Of a DNA stretch of 64,000 nt, positions 23,161-35,500 are shown piece after piece. Both the position numbers and the translations under genes were made by a program. This stretch comes from Syncephalis plumigaleata. Its lineage: Eukaryota > Zoopagomycota > Zoopagomycetes > Zoopagales > Piptocephalidaceae. The notes under the pieces were generated by a model. The model did not search any database. It saw nothing but the letters and a program-made list of their open reading frames with translations, and was not told the origin of the DNA. The first letter of the stretch is position 1, and each line of letters opens with the position of its first letter. The stretch spans positions 186,001 through 250,000 of the forward strand of contig JAIXMF010000008.1 of the NCBI GenBank assembly GCA_025201365.1. The letters are read 5' to 3'.

Positions 23161-24122
23161 CTGTATTCGATGAGCATTTTAAATCGTATATTTATTCAAT
23201 AAACTATGCTGATAATGCTTACAATTGATTGCATAGAGAGTAACGAGCGAACAAATAGAATACACGATAAACAATGTAATAAACAAGCAGTGAATAGTAG
23301 AATGACTGACTTGTCACGAACGAGCAAGGAATGAGCAAGGAAGGGTGCATGAACACGTATGCCAGTTTATTTGAAGAAGCAGCGTATGCTTGTATGTAGA
23401 TAGAGTATGGAGATGGCAGTAAACAAATAAAATACAAATAAAAGCATGACGTATTGGTGGCATACAAACAGATGACGGAAAAGAGTGGTAAAAGTAAAGG
23501 GTACATATTACAACGAGAACAGTGAACGCTTAAACATTGATAAATAAGCAGGACAGTGCTAGAAGACAAAGGACTAGAACGAACAATAAACAACACTTAT
23601 TGGTATAGTAATAATAATGACAAGTGAGCATATAGATAGCTTAGAGTAAGAGGAAAACAAAGAGATAAATAAACGACATAGAAATAGTATGGCAGAATAG
23701 CTGTTATTGGGAGTGTGTATGCTAGAGTGAAAGATGAAGTAGGAGGAATGTGAATGACACGAATAAGACGCGTATTACTGAGAGTAAATAGAAGAAAGAG
23801 GAATAACTAGCATATAGTTGGGAGGAAGTAGACGTGTGTTGTTTACTGGCAAGTGGAATGTAGTTGACACAAAGAAGGCACTTGCTGTTTAGTGGTGGTA
23901 AGGGAAATGTAGTTGGTATGAATAAGACAGTATGTGAAAGAAGTAAATGACAAGTGGAATGTAGTCAAGACTAAGAAGACAGCATTGGCAAAGAAGTAAA
24001 GGGAAACAACAATGAAATGGATACTTAGAAATGGATTAGTAGATCGTTAATGCCATCAGGCACTAGTAACAAACATGTCAATTATTGTTAGTGCTTATTA
24101 GTGCTTATTGATTGCTAGTAAT
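23161..24122 (+). repeat. Dispersed repeat A, copy A1
   Basis: Purine-rich on the plus strand. From about 23259 to 24122 it matches A2 (41378-42231) almost base for base (a few substitutions and one 10-bp gap). It also matches, inverted and with more differences, A3 at 47140-48060. Inside it the motif read on the minus strand as CAACTACATTCCACTTG recurs every 45-75 bp in degenerate form. A 125-codon minus frame is present in A1 and A2, but in A3 it is shortened and the differences are mostly amino-acid changing, so it is not treated as a gene. Confidence 0.75.
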
Positions 24123-24202
24123 AGATGGATAAGCTATATATTTTATATTAATATACCCATATTACTCCGATCTATTAGTCAATAAAATACATAACGATCA
24201 TA

Positions 24203-24430
24203 CTGATGTCATCCGTTATCATGACATCTACATGACATGTTCATCTGTATGTCATCTATCATTGCTCATTCCATTGCCAATTGACGTGATCAATACTGAT
24301 TGCAATGCATTATGGCATGTCATCGAATGATCCCACAATCATATGGACGTGTCAAGAGAACATGAACATACTTGATGGTGTCTATAATGCGATACGACAT
24401 TCATCCAATTAATATGATCTATTATTGTAT
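24203..24430 (+). repeat. Repeat B, copy B1
   Basis: About 225 bp that match 50072-50285 in reverse complement at roughly 85-90% by eye (for example CATGACATCTACATGACATG and ATCATCGAATGATCCCAC-like words in both). Non-coding. It follows repeat A1 directly, whereas its partner lies on the far side of the PUF60 relic from A3. Confidence 0.65.
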
Positions 24431-25143
24431 ATACAATGGTCATTGATCAGTAGGATACAATTTGATACCGAGATAGTATGACTAGTTTATAACGTGTGTG
24501 TATTCTATTTAGGATCATTAGTCAAGTATGACCATGCTAATTGATGAGCAGTCAAGCAATCACTACTTGAGAAGATATTAGATAGGAATTACGACTACGG
24601 TCCCTTTCCTAATATTTTAGTACGCTGGGTCAAATGCGCGCATTATTATTACTGCTGAAATTGAACTACTCTGTCTAATTATAGACAAGGCCAATATAAA
24701 TAGTAGATCGGAGTATTGGACGAACAACCTCAATGATTTGTCGGTTGTACTAAGTAAACTACTATGTTTATTTGCTCATTCTACTGGTGCATAATCATCA
24801 GCAATTGGTTACAACGTGTGTTTATTAGCATCCACTAAGCATGAATGATACATGCCGAATAATACGTGGTACTATTCATACAAATTCCTTATAATTAATT
24901 GATCGCACATGCTGCGCTCCTCCTTCCTTTAGTAGGCGCATTTATAGTTTCCATTTTTGCGCATATAGTTTAACTTCCGCTAATTGGATACTACATTTGG
25001 ATGCTTGACCGTTGCCGCTATTGTAATTAGTCGATGCCATTTATAACAATAAAACGTGTATACTCTCTGCTGCCATATTCTTCTTTTCTGTTTCTCTTTC
25101 TTCTCGTAAGGTTTTCCTTTGAAGTTCCATACAACGTCAAAAC
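24431..25143. other. Intergenic
   Basis: No gene. Words at 24163-24180 (ACTCCGATCTATTA) and 24700-24716 (its near reverse complement) flank a 570-bp stretch as an imperfect inverted pair. The promoter of the next gene lies at the right end. Confidence 0.4.
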
Positions 25144-26379
25144 ATGATGATAATGTCATTTGGAGTGGGTAGGCTATCCATAGCTGTAATGGCCATATTA
25201 ATGCTGGCATCGCATGTCCAATTTACAACTGTTAATGCCCTACCAACTACTGATACAACAGCGGCAACGACCACAGCTACCACTACGACGACAACTACGA
25301 AAACGACGACAGGCGCAGTAAAACTAGGTAGTACTGGCAAGTCAGCCTCAATTGGTTATGATCCAAGTAAGTAACTAAAGTACAGATAACCATAACCAGC
25401 TATTAATACTCGCATAAACATAGAGACAAATACATTCTATGGTTATAAGATAGGAGCCGAGAATGCATTTGGTTATCAAGGACTTGTGTTTATTGGTGAC
25501 AAATCATTGCAAACTGGTTCTAAGAGTATTTATGCGGTGAAGAGCGCCAAGAAATACCTGTTGCGATGTGCATCATTAAACGAGCTGGAAGTCAACGCTA
25601 TCGATACAGACGCTCAGGATAGGACTACGCAATTCCTTAAGGTAATTTACAAATACGAATATGTGTCTTCTTCTACTACTACTACTATTCTTTACATAGT
25701 AAGCTTATAATCTTGTCTAATAGCAATGCGCGGATAAATACTACACTCGAAAGGATTATACGGCGCAAAAAATAGCCGGTTGTCCGGTTGTCCGTACGCG
25801 TAACACCGATCCCAAATGTTACGGCAGTCAAGTCATAGCTGGTACATTCGGTATAGACGCGGCGGCAGATTACCTTAAATCTAAGCCTGAGCAATTCGAG
25901 ACGATAATCACACAAATAAAGGAAGGTATGTCTATGTTATTAATGCATGCAACAATAGCAACAGCAGCACTTCGGCTAACACAATAATACTAAGGATTGG
26001 AGGTGATGGCGAGTTTGCATTGGTATTACCACATTAACAAGCAGAGTAAGTGAATTAATCCAAAGTGTTGACAATCATTTTATGCTTACTCGATTATTGT
26101 CTAGATGTTGCCGTGTATAAAGAAGGCAATACCTACAAGGTACAATTTACTCATGCTGAAAGCGCAATGCCATTATCGGTACTTCACAAGACCTACAAGT
26201 CTACGGATTATGACAGTTGGCGAAATAAGCAAGATCTAGTAACTACGGAGATGTATCGCGAGATCTACAAGAAACTCTTCCCAAATATGACAGATAAAGA
26301 TATTAATCTTAAAGTTGAGCATGCTATGAATCTGAGAGTGCCAACGAAACCATCAATTGTTAAGGCACGTCTTCAATAA
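25144..26379 (+). CDS. Secreted protein of unknown function with Thr-rich linker
   Basis: Not recognised. Five exons preserve the frame: 25144-25366, 25424-25641, 25724-25925, 25995-26045 and 26105-26379, giving 322 residues. A signal peptide (LSIAVMAILMLASHVQFTTVNA) is followed by a Thr-rich low-complexity stretch (about residues 38-60), likely O-glycosylated. A folded-looking part of about 250 residues follows with five Cys (LLRCAS, QCADKYY, GCPVV, PKCYG). An ATG two codons into the frame (MMIM) gives a choice of start. The Cys pattern (LxC...KCA/QCA...KCY) loosely recalls the secreted gene at 2443-3435. It faces the M16 gene tail to tail with only 26 bp between the stops. Confidence 0.75.
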
Positions 26380-26405
26380 AGGAGAAACATAATTTTATTG
26401 TTTGT

Positions 26406-29400
26406 TTATTCATCTTCATCTTCATCTTCATCTTCATCGGCATATGGATCAGGTATAAACAATGCCGATGGTGCAATGTTATGTACTTGACCAAGTTGCG
26501 GTGCTTTAGCAATTGGTTCAAGTATAATGTCAGATGCGACGGGTGGTGTTAATAATATTTTAACCACACTGATAGTAGCAAATAAGTTAGCGCGATTAAT
26601 ATCATTAGTACGCGTAGCATTAACTTACTTTTCACCCGTAAGGAATGGTTTAAAATATTTAGTATAAATTTGTTTTAAATCATTCATTTCCACCATGTCC
26701 AAATAGCGCGTGAAGTATCGCTCTTGATCATGTTGATTTGTAAAGCCCTATAAGCATGCGTGTAACATTAGTATACAGTACTCTAAATGTCATTACATGA
26801 TACTTACTCGGAATGCATCGTCGACTGCCGAACCAATTACTCCATTGGAGGTGGCTCGCCTAGAAAACCAATGATAGGCAACGATGGCTCGTGCCGCTTC
26901 TAATGCATGCTCATCGCACACGCTATCCCAGTGCGTGTCTAACTTTTTGAGAATTCGCCAGAATTCGTCTAGTGCACGAGCAGGATCTTGCGCCTCGCTT
27001 ACGGAATACACCAGTTGTCCATGCCATGAATACAAGTTGACTCCCGCTCCGTATGCGTATCCCTTGCCGCGTACAGCCTCGTAGATCGGTCCATCTACTC
27101 GGGACAATAGCTCGCATAGAATACTGATGGCCGATTTCTCACGATGTGCTGGATGTTCCGGATCGTTGATAGGTGCCAGTACATCACAAGGCAACACGCA
27201 CGACAAGTAAGAGGCGGATAATGCCGGTAATGGCATTACCAATAGATCGCCAGGTGCGATTAGTTGTACATCCGTACTAATATCATACGGTGAACGAGGT
27301 GCAGGGAATGGTCCTCGAGCAGCATCGATTTGAACGGATGCTTTCGTTGTTGTCGTGCGATATGCCACGCTATTCCATGCAGTGAGCAGCTGGCGATGCA
27401 AACTAGCATGATCTATCTCTGATGGCGCTGCTATTTGTAAGAATCCACCCAGTTCACATTGACCTCCTTCAGTGATATCATGATGCCTATTTGATAATAA
27501 ATAGTTTTTAATATCGTCTAATGCCTTGATGATCTCACCTTGACCTTGTGTTGTTTTTAAACGGGCCAGTACACCCTTAAGGAATGCACGCTGTCGAAAC
27601 AGATTAACGTAACAATCGTTCTGATTAGTAGCTACTAGGTGGCATTGGTTAGGCTGACGCTTCGCTACTGCATCTAGTTGTTTCTTAGCGGTAACTCGTG
27701 CCAATACTGCCTCCACCATATCCGATCCTTTACGTTGCATTTCACTGATATCACTCAGTAGATTCCGCGTGATAGTGCTAATACGTTCCATGTCGTATTT
27801 CATGCCGACTAAACCGCCTAGTAGCCAGGAGAGCATTTTCCCGTAGTTTCGATGCTCGCAAGTACCCGAAATAATGATATAATCCGATAGACGCATCACA
27901 CCAAGTAGCTGATTGCCATAACCTATCGATGCAGTATGCGACACTAGATCTCGTGCCATGCCCGTTGCAACTTCACGATAATCCAGCATGTTATCTTGAC
28001 TCACGCTTACATCCAAACTCGACATAACACTATGCATCACCACTGGTAGTTCATAGAGTACCGACTGGAATAGCACTAGCCATGGACGTAAATGTTGAGG
28101 CAATGCCGCGATTGGTAATCCAATTTGCAAATGCGTAAATAACGTATCGGCTGTAACGAGTTGCGTGGCAGCAAATGGATAGGATGAATTATCCACTTGT
28201 TCAAGTAGGAATTTCGATTCAAGCTGCGGCACATTATCGATTGGTGGCAATGCAGGCATGGTGGCAATTAGCTCGGGTGGCACGTTCACTTTGTTAGCAG
28301 CAATGGCCCGTTTGGCGATTTCCCCTAGCAGCGCTAGACCCTCCTCGCCTAGTTCCGCTTTCTTCTTTCGTTCCTGCTCTAATGACGCATGTTCAAGTTC
28401 CTCGGCCATTGCACCGTCAGGTATCATGATTACCTACGATATATATGTGTGTGTGTATATTAGAAATGTTAATCTATTTAACGTTCAGTGTCAGGTTACC
28501 TCGACCATTGGTGCATCGATTAGCCAGTCAGTCATTAGCGCTTTCCAGTAATTATCGTCTTCATGTAATAAACTATCAATAATTTGGAATACATTAGACT
28601 GCGATCCAATCTTGGGGATATCTGTCGTGTCCGCACCCGCAAGGAATGTTTGCGCCACAACATCTTGTATAATAGTGTCCATTACCACCTCGTGTGGATT
28701 ATGTTCCAATTCCTCGCATAACACTCTTCGATGTCGCTCTATTGTATCGCGTATGTTTTGCTTCCCAAAAAATCCATTCTTGACCACATTTTGTAATTCT
28801 TGCATGAATGTCCGATAAAATGTACCGTGTGTCAGTAAGTTAGCTGGTGTCGTGTTGTCATTACTATCGTTTGCTGATTCGCTATCCGATTCGTACGGCA
28901 CGCCACTAAAAACAATACTGAAATAGGGTCGCGCGTAGCATTGCAAATTGGACCAGATAAACGAGGCCCACGGGTGCTCCAATTCGACAAAGCGCTGCCG
29001 AAGTGGAGACGCTGCCGTATCTTCAAAGTATCGGAACAGTATTTGCAATGCTATGCAAGTTTTAACATCCGATAATAAAGGACCCTGCCAACCTGTATTG
29101 CCATGATTACTATTAGATTCATTCAAGTATTATCGTATTATTTACACACATACCATATGCAATGTCACCAACGTCTTCCTCGGCCGATGCAAACTTAATG
29201 GCACGGGATGTTATGCCCTTGGGTAATGAGCGATAATCGGCGCAAAATACCGGTGGTACATTGATACTATCGGTTGAAGCTTGTTCAAATACGTCGAGTA
29301 CATTATCGATCTCTCCTAATAGCGATTCGTTTAACGATTGTCCCGTTAGAACTAATGTCATTTGACGCGGTTGATAGTATCGTCGATGATATTGTTTAAT

Positions 29401-30098
29401 TTTCTCATTATCTAACTGCATAATATGCTGTGTAAGGCCACCGCATTCGTGGAAATACGTAGCGTTATCGGAATATAGCAATTGTCGTAGATGTCTGTCC
29501 ATCTAATGAATGTATTATTAGATTGTAAGCTTGCCATACCACCAAATAGCTTACCAAGTCATCTGATGTATTCTCTCGTGCTGCCATTTCACTAAACACA
29601 ACGCCTTGTCGCTTAGCTTGTCCATCCCAATGAAACACCTCGGTAATAAATTGATCATCGCGTAGCGTGGGCGATAGCACATGTTGCAAATAAATCGGTA
29701 GCACGTTACGCATCCCATCAACACCGGCGGTATCAAGCGTGTAGGCGGTGAATTCCTCAGTTGTATATGCGTTCGTGCCCGACGATAAGGAACGGCAAGC
29801 TAGCGTGTCAAGGTAACCACGCTGCGGAGTCTCTTTGGAACCGCAAAATATCACTAGTCAACGCGTATAAGCTAACCTGCACATAAAATACTGCTAAATA
29901 CCTACAGTGTTCCAGCGTATGTGGAAGGCCCTCTTCACTCTCATTACCCGTGGGGACTACGATAGTAAGGTAGCAAAGTGGACCTGGAATGTTCAGCAGT
30001 ACAACGCGTAATCCTGTTTTCGAATGTGTATACACGCTGGCCGGATAATTGATAGCCGGCGAATGATAGGTAAACTCTTCAAGCAAATTGAATGTCAT
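26406..30098 (-). CDS. M16-family zinc metalloprotease (Sdd3/YOL098C-like)
   Basis: Large M16 (pitrilysin/insulysin type) peptidase of the group found in yeast YOL098C and S. pombe SPAC3H1.02c; about 1100 residues over about seven exons. The inverted zinc motif HxxEH is present as HTLEH, completed across the first intron by LIFCGSKETPQRGYLD. SGTNAYTTEEFTAYTLDTAG follows as expected. Middle exons include YYQPRQMTLVLTG and VGMKYDMERIS; the long exon 26793 to about 28431 holds the second M16 half (GPIYEAVRGKGYAYGAG, the R/Y region). The last exons end in a run of Asp-Glu pairs encoded by a (TCATCT)n-type microsatellite at 26408-26437. No targeting signal is obvious. Intron ends near 28435-28500 and 29105-29155 are clear; others approximate. 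Confidence 0.85.
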
Positions 30099-30578
30099 GA
30101 TAATAGCAAGTACTCAGCTGATTATTGTAGAAGTTTGTTGAACAACACACTGATAGACGAGGAAAGAGAGGCTCCGATTCTATCGTTTTAAGCGATAAGA
30201 ATACTGCCATGTTTATTGGTAGATTTAATAGTAGTTGGCCTTACGCTCAAGGAACATCATACGCAATCCACACACTGGTACGCATAAGCGTGTAACACAA
30301 TCATTCAACATGTACCATTGATTAGTCTGGCTATATAAGCAATATCTAAACACAAGTAGCAGCTAATATTACTTATATCGAGCATAACATAATTATTCAT
30401 GAGAATACCAATATCCGCTTGCTACATGTCGATTTATTGTAACAGCGCGGCATTATGATGATGATGATGCCGCACGAACGGAGTCAAATATTGCTAAAAG
30501 TCCGAAATGCGGCGTTGCTATATAATGATATCTGGCGTTCACAAGGAAATATCCTAATGAATACGTAAAGATACAGAA
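30099..30578. other. Intergenic, M16 upstream
   Basis: A short ATG-type triplet tract at 30455-30470; no gene is seen. Confidence 0.45.
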
Positions 30579-30806
30579 TTTTCCAAGCAATTGGCGCGGT
30601 TAGCCGTTAGCTTTTACTTTTATTAATAAAATTGTAGAACTTTGTAATGAAATGTTAATAAATCTATTGACTTTTATTAATCACTTTCTTTATAATTTTT
30701 TCTTATCTTTCCCTTTCTTTTTGTTAATGCTCCCATTAGTAAGTTTGTTTGCTTTATTGACGACTAATGACTATGCATAACATTAAGGACAATAGGACAA
30801 TTATAC
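30579..30806. mobile_element. MITE-like element, copy 2, cut by the LTR element
   Basis: The left end (TTTTCCAAGCAATTGGCG, then TTACTTTTATTAATAA) and the following 150 bp match copy 1 (15941-16268) in reverse complement, including the TCTTTATAATTT...CCCTTTC...TTGTTAATG stretch. Homology runs up to the LTR boundary. The missing 100 bp are not seen on the far side of the LTR element, so this copy is truncated rather than simply split. Confidence 0.5.
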
Positions 30807-31073
30807 TGTCACGAAATAAAAATTGTGGCACACCTAAGTCGCCTGTGCTCGTTCCCGAACTTTACAAATTCGGGTCAGCTAAAGGGATCTTCTTCCCGAA
30901 GATCCTCCACTCTCCTTACTTAACTTTAGTATAAATATGTGCAAACAATTAGTATTCAATAAACAATTAACCATTATTAACCCGATATCTGAACTACTAT
31001 TTTACTGTGAAGTGTCTTACATCCTGTCTCTGATAGCGAACTAACTAAATCCTGAATCACCCAACTCATCACA
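30807..31073 (+). repeat. 5' LTR of the Gypsy element
   Basis: 267 bp, TG...CA ends; contains a TATAAATA word and AATAAA-type word as expected for LTR promoter and 3'-end signals. Identical by eye to the 3' LTR. Confidence 0.92.
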
Positions 31074-31125
31074 TTGGCGAGCACACCAGGACGAGACTCG
31101 AGTAATAAGAGGGACACTGCGAAAT

Positions 31126-32595
31126 ATGAATAACCAAGCACAAGAACCGACAAGACCGGCCAGCGATTCTGGCACCGTCATGGGAAGTGGCGGCGAAACG
31201 GTCAACACAACAACAGGTGCGACTACGTCGACCACATATGAACGAACCATACCAGCAGGACCGACGACATCGGCCACCCAAGAACAGACCATACCAGCGG
31301 GCGCGGCAGCACCGGCCCCGAATCAATATTACTGGGCACCCGTACAAGGTTCGCCAGCAGAGACGCCATCATCCAATAGCATGATGGGCGAATATCAACA
31401 ATTCATTACCTTACCAAGAGAAGTGAGAGCCTCATTCTTGGCACAAGCATCGCATTACACGTTACCTTACAACACGGTGAACCAGCCAGCGTATAACAGC
31501 ACGGTATTGCCAAACCACACCGGATTCTTGGAACCACTCCCGTCCATGGACACGAACCAGAGTTTCGAGGCACATCGAGCTCCTCCTTTGCAACGGACTG
31601 CGGCACCGCCGGTAGTTACCACGCATAACGGAGATGCTGCTCATGAGCCCAGAGGGAACGTAGATGGTTACGGTCTAATGTCAGGTTTCGGCCAAGAGAA
31701 TCACGGACGGCACAGCGGACCGCGGCAAACCTACGACAAGCATATTAAATGTTTCTCTGGCTCACCTACGCAGGAAGATGCTGTGCTATGGCTCGAACAT
31801 TACGAACAAGCCTCCTTTGCAAACCAGTGGAACGATGCCCATATGATACGATGGGTAGGAAGTTATTTGAATGGTTCGGCCGCCACTTGGTGGAACGCGA
31901 CTAGACATCAAGTCAACCACTGGAAGACTAATGCGGATCCCAGGAAGTCGACACCAGGCAGCTTCTACTACGCTTTCATCAGTGCTTTCATCACTCCCGA
32001 ACTGCAGAACAATTGGTTCAAATATCTAATGAACTGCCAACAATGCGGGGACGAAGATATTAGTCAATTTGCGATGCGTATAAGGGAACTCACCAAACGA
32101 GTACGATTCACTCGCACCATCCTCGACGAACAGATCGGAGACATATTTCTGCAAGGCTTACCGACACTACTCCGGAACAAGATCCTCGATTACGAGACGG
32201 ACCAGATCAAGGGAAGGATGTCGTTTGAAGAGAGAGTCCAACAAGCTATCAAATACGAGCTCAATCATCGATTTTCGAACAATCTTCCATCGATTCAACC
32301 GGACAACGACGACAAGGCCCCTATGAGATATAACGATAACCCGTCACGCATCAAACCTCTATTCGAGCTGGAAACTCAACGCGAACGCCAGGATACCCGC
32401 TCGACTAACAACAGCAACAACAGCAGCAACGAGTTCAAAATGTTGCTAGAACAAGTCAATAAGTTAGCGGCACAAGTCAAGGAACTCACAGCGCGTCCGC
32501 AGAAAGGATCTCGCCCGTGCCCGAACTGCAACCTGGTGGACCCCAACCACAGCTGGAAAGAGTGTCGAGACAAGAAACGTACGGATTTTCAGTAA
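31126..32595 (+). CDS. Gypsy gag-like frame
   Basis: 489 codons. Low-complexity Thr/Pro-rich N-terminal part, a capsid-like helical part (WLEHYEQASFANQW, WWNATRHQ) typical of Gypsy gag, and a C-terminal zinc-knuckle-like group (CPNCNLVDPNHSWKEC). It overlaps the next frame by 79 bp in a different phase, a common arrangement in this family. Confidence 0.85.
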   Translation: MNNQAQEPTRPASDSGTVMGSGGETVNTTTGATTSTTYERTIPAGPTTSATQEQTIPAGAAAPAPNQYYWAPVQGSPAETPSSNSMMGEYQQFITLPREVRASFLAQASHYTLPYNTVNQPAYNSTVLPNHTGFLEPLPSMDTNQSFEAHRAPPLQRTAAPPVVTTHNGDAAHEPRGNVDGYGLMSGFGQENHGRHSGPRQTYDKHIKCFSGSPTQEDAVLWLEHYEQASFANQWNDAHMIRWVGSYLNGSAATWWNATRHQVNHWKTNADPRKSTPGSFYYAFISAFITPELQNNWFKYLMNCQQCGDEDISQFAMRIRELTKRVRFTRTILDEQIGDIFLQGLPTLLRNKILDYETDQIKGRMSFEERVQQAIKYELNHRFSNNLPSIQPDNDDKAPMRYNDNPSRIKPLFELETQRERQDTRSTNNSNNSSNEFKMLLEQVNKLAAQVKELTARPQKGSRPCPNCNLVDPNHSWKECRDKKRTDFQ

Positions 32596-35500
32596 CCGCA
32601 GCCCATTGTGAGGGTCAGGTTGCGGTCCATTTACAAGAACCCTACGAGACGGACGCCTTCGCGGCCGAGAGACGTACGCGGAAGGAGCCCAAGGAGCCGT
32701 ATTCAAGAACGTTACGACCAAGCAGGAAGACAACGGAAGAGACTGCACAGGAACAAGAATTACAGCAAGAACTACAAGAACTGCAACAACAAGAACTACC
32801 GGAATCGCAACAGCAAGAACAGCCACTGGAGCCGCAGCAGCCGGAGCCTATGCTAAGCGATAACGCGGAAGACGTAGTAATGGAGATGCAACAAGAAGAA
32901 GACACAAATGAACCAGGAAAAGACGACGAGAAGAAGAACGAGCGACGCCTCAACACCAATCAAACGAGCCGCGAACGCAAGCTTCTGATTCAACTACTCA
33001 ACATGAGAAGAGCCAAAGGAAGTCACGCTTACGATCTGCCCGGAGGACTCAGCAAACAAGCTATTGGCATCACATACGGAGAACTGGCGGAACTAATAGA
33101 CGCGCAACTACACCCCGATCGAGGTACGCACGCGCCCATACGTAAGTTAAAGCCAAAGAAGAACGAGAAGAACGAGAAGAACGAGGCGGACGCGCTTCAT
33201 AGCGAAATCACAGGAATCAAAGCATTACACGCGCACACGTATGTGAAGCAACGGCCAGTACCCACCATTATCGACACCGGCTCAGCATACAGCATGATCA
33301 GCGAGACATTCTTACGCGAGTTCGAATTACTCATAGACGACGAGTCCCCGTATAGCATGGTCGGAATCGACGGGCAATCACGTAAACCCGCCGGCATGCT
33401 AAGAGGATTAACTATACGCGTCGCCGGAGTCCCCTTCGAGATCGACGTACACGTTATGCCACATGCCCGGTTCTCGCTATTGCTCGGAATGGATTGGATC
33501 CTACGTACGGAAGCCCGTTTGGACTGTGCCGAGAGGATTATACACTTTCAACACCAAGGAGCAACCCGCAGCCTCACCACCTGGGCTACGGAAGCGGAGG
33601 CCGTAGTGGCCATGCAACAAGTATACGATCCAAAGGACGACGAAACGGATCAGGAAGGTGAAGCAATGGCAGCACTCTTCGAAGGAAACGAGGAAACAGC
33701 AACCGAAGTAGACGCTTACATCACGCATACAACCACTCCCATATGCATCAAGGCGCAGGGCAAATACGTCTGGAAGCCCGACGCATTACCGCTGCGCAAC
33801 GACGAAATCTTACTAGAACCAGCTCATCTGGAACTAACACAACATCACTTAATAGGTCTACCCGCACTAGGACCCGCGGCAAAGATAGGCCTCCCCCTAA
33901 TCAACCCCACTAACCATGATGTTCACTTACCTGCAGGCACTAAGCTGGCCTTAGCGTCAACCAATATCGAAAAGGTAAAGACGGTCAAAAACAAAGCTGA
34001 GTTACGGGTGGAATGGGAGAAAAAGGAAAGAAGTGTGGATGCTTACGTGACCACCGAGGAAACACCCTTTATATACCCGGAGGAACAGTTGGCCCAAACG
34101 CTGGACCCCGGATTGTCACCCACACACCGACAATCGCTGATGGAAGTCCTACATAAAAACAGCGATCTTTTTGCGAAGGACGCAAATGACATGGGACACA
34201 CTCGGCGCATCACCCATAAGATCGATACCGGAGACACCGACCCAATATTATGTCGACCTTATCGTTACTCACCTAAAGATAACGAGTTTATCGCGACCGA
34301 GGTACGACGCATGTTGGAACAGCAGTTAATCCGACCATCGAACGGACCATGGGCGTTCCCAATTGTATTGGTTACGAAAAAGGACGGCTCCATTCGATTT
34401 TGCGTGGACTATCGACGACTCAACGCCGTAACGAAACGCGACGCATTCCCTTTACCTAGGGTCGACGAGATCTTCGACGCACTCAACGGAGCAACGTGGT
34501 TCTCGTGTGTCGATTTAGCAGCAGGATATTGGCAGATCGGCATGGAGGAGAAGGACAAGGTCAAGACAGCATTCGTTACGAGAGAAGGTACTTACGAGTT
34601 CAACGTAATGCCTTTCGGCTTAATGAACGCTCCAGCAACTTTCCAACGCCTTATGAATGAGCTGTACACGGGACTACTCTGGACGTCGGTATTCGTTTAT
34701 CTCGACGACATTCAAGTGTATTCCAAAAGCTTCGACGAACACCTGGTACACTTACAACGAGCTCTGGACCGAATACGGGAAGCCGGGCTCAAGCTCAAAC
34801 TGAAGAAGTGCGAATTCGGTAAACGAGAAGTCGCCTTCCTAGGTTATCGTACCGGCATCAACGGGCTCACCACTGACCCCGACAAGGTACAACGTATATC
34901 GGAGTGTCGGCCACCCATCAACGTGAAAGAGCTTCGATCGTTTCACGGTCTAGCCTCTTATTACCGAAGATTCATTCCCAACTTTGCCCGAATATCCGAG
35001 CCTTTACGCCTCCTGTTTCGAAAGGAAACCCCCTGGCAATGGAGCGACAATCAGCAGAAAGCCTTTGACGAATTGAAAGCAGCACTCACCATGGAGCCCG
35101 TGCTGACGTTCCCCGACTTCGACAAGAACTTCGTATTGGAAACGGACGCATCGGTCGCAGGCCTTGGAGCTGTGTTGTCACAAGTAGGAGAAGACGGCAA
35201 GGAACATCCAATTCACTATGCCAGTCGCAGCACCACTATCCACGAGCAACGACTAGCTACTACTACGGAATTAGAAGCAGCTGCCGTAATGTGGGCATTA
35301 GAATACTTTCGTCACTACGTACATGGTAAGAAGGTGACGATACGTACCGATCATCAAGCAGTGCCATTTATATTTGCACGCGGAGCAACTCGACCAGTAC
35401 CCCGGAAGTTCGCTCGATGGATCGCCCAGTTAAGCGACTACGACTATACCATCGCCTATAAACAAGGAAGAGCTAACGCCAACGCTGACGCTCTGTCTCG

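Noticed and set aside
23219-23596. 125-codon minus-strand frame, also at 41338-41715, as a conserved gene
   Set aside because: It lies in repeat A. In the third copy (47667-47873) it is shorter, and the differences change amino acids rather than silent sites, which argues against selection on protein.
21316-24122. LPMO 1 and LPMO 2 with their neighbouring A repeats as one simple segmental duplication
   Set aside because: A1 lies upstream of LPMO 1 while A2 lies downstream of LPMO 2. Sequence between them is unrelated, and LPMO identity is limited to the catalytic domain.
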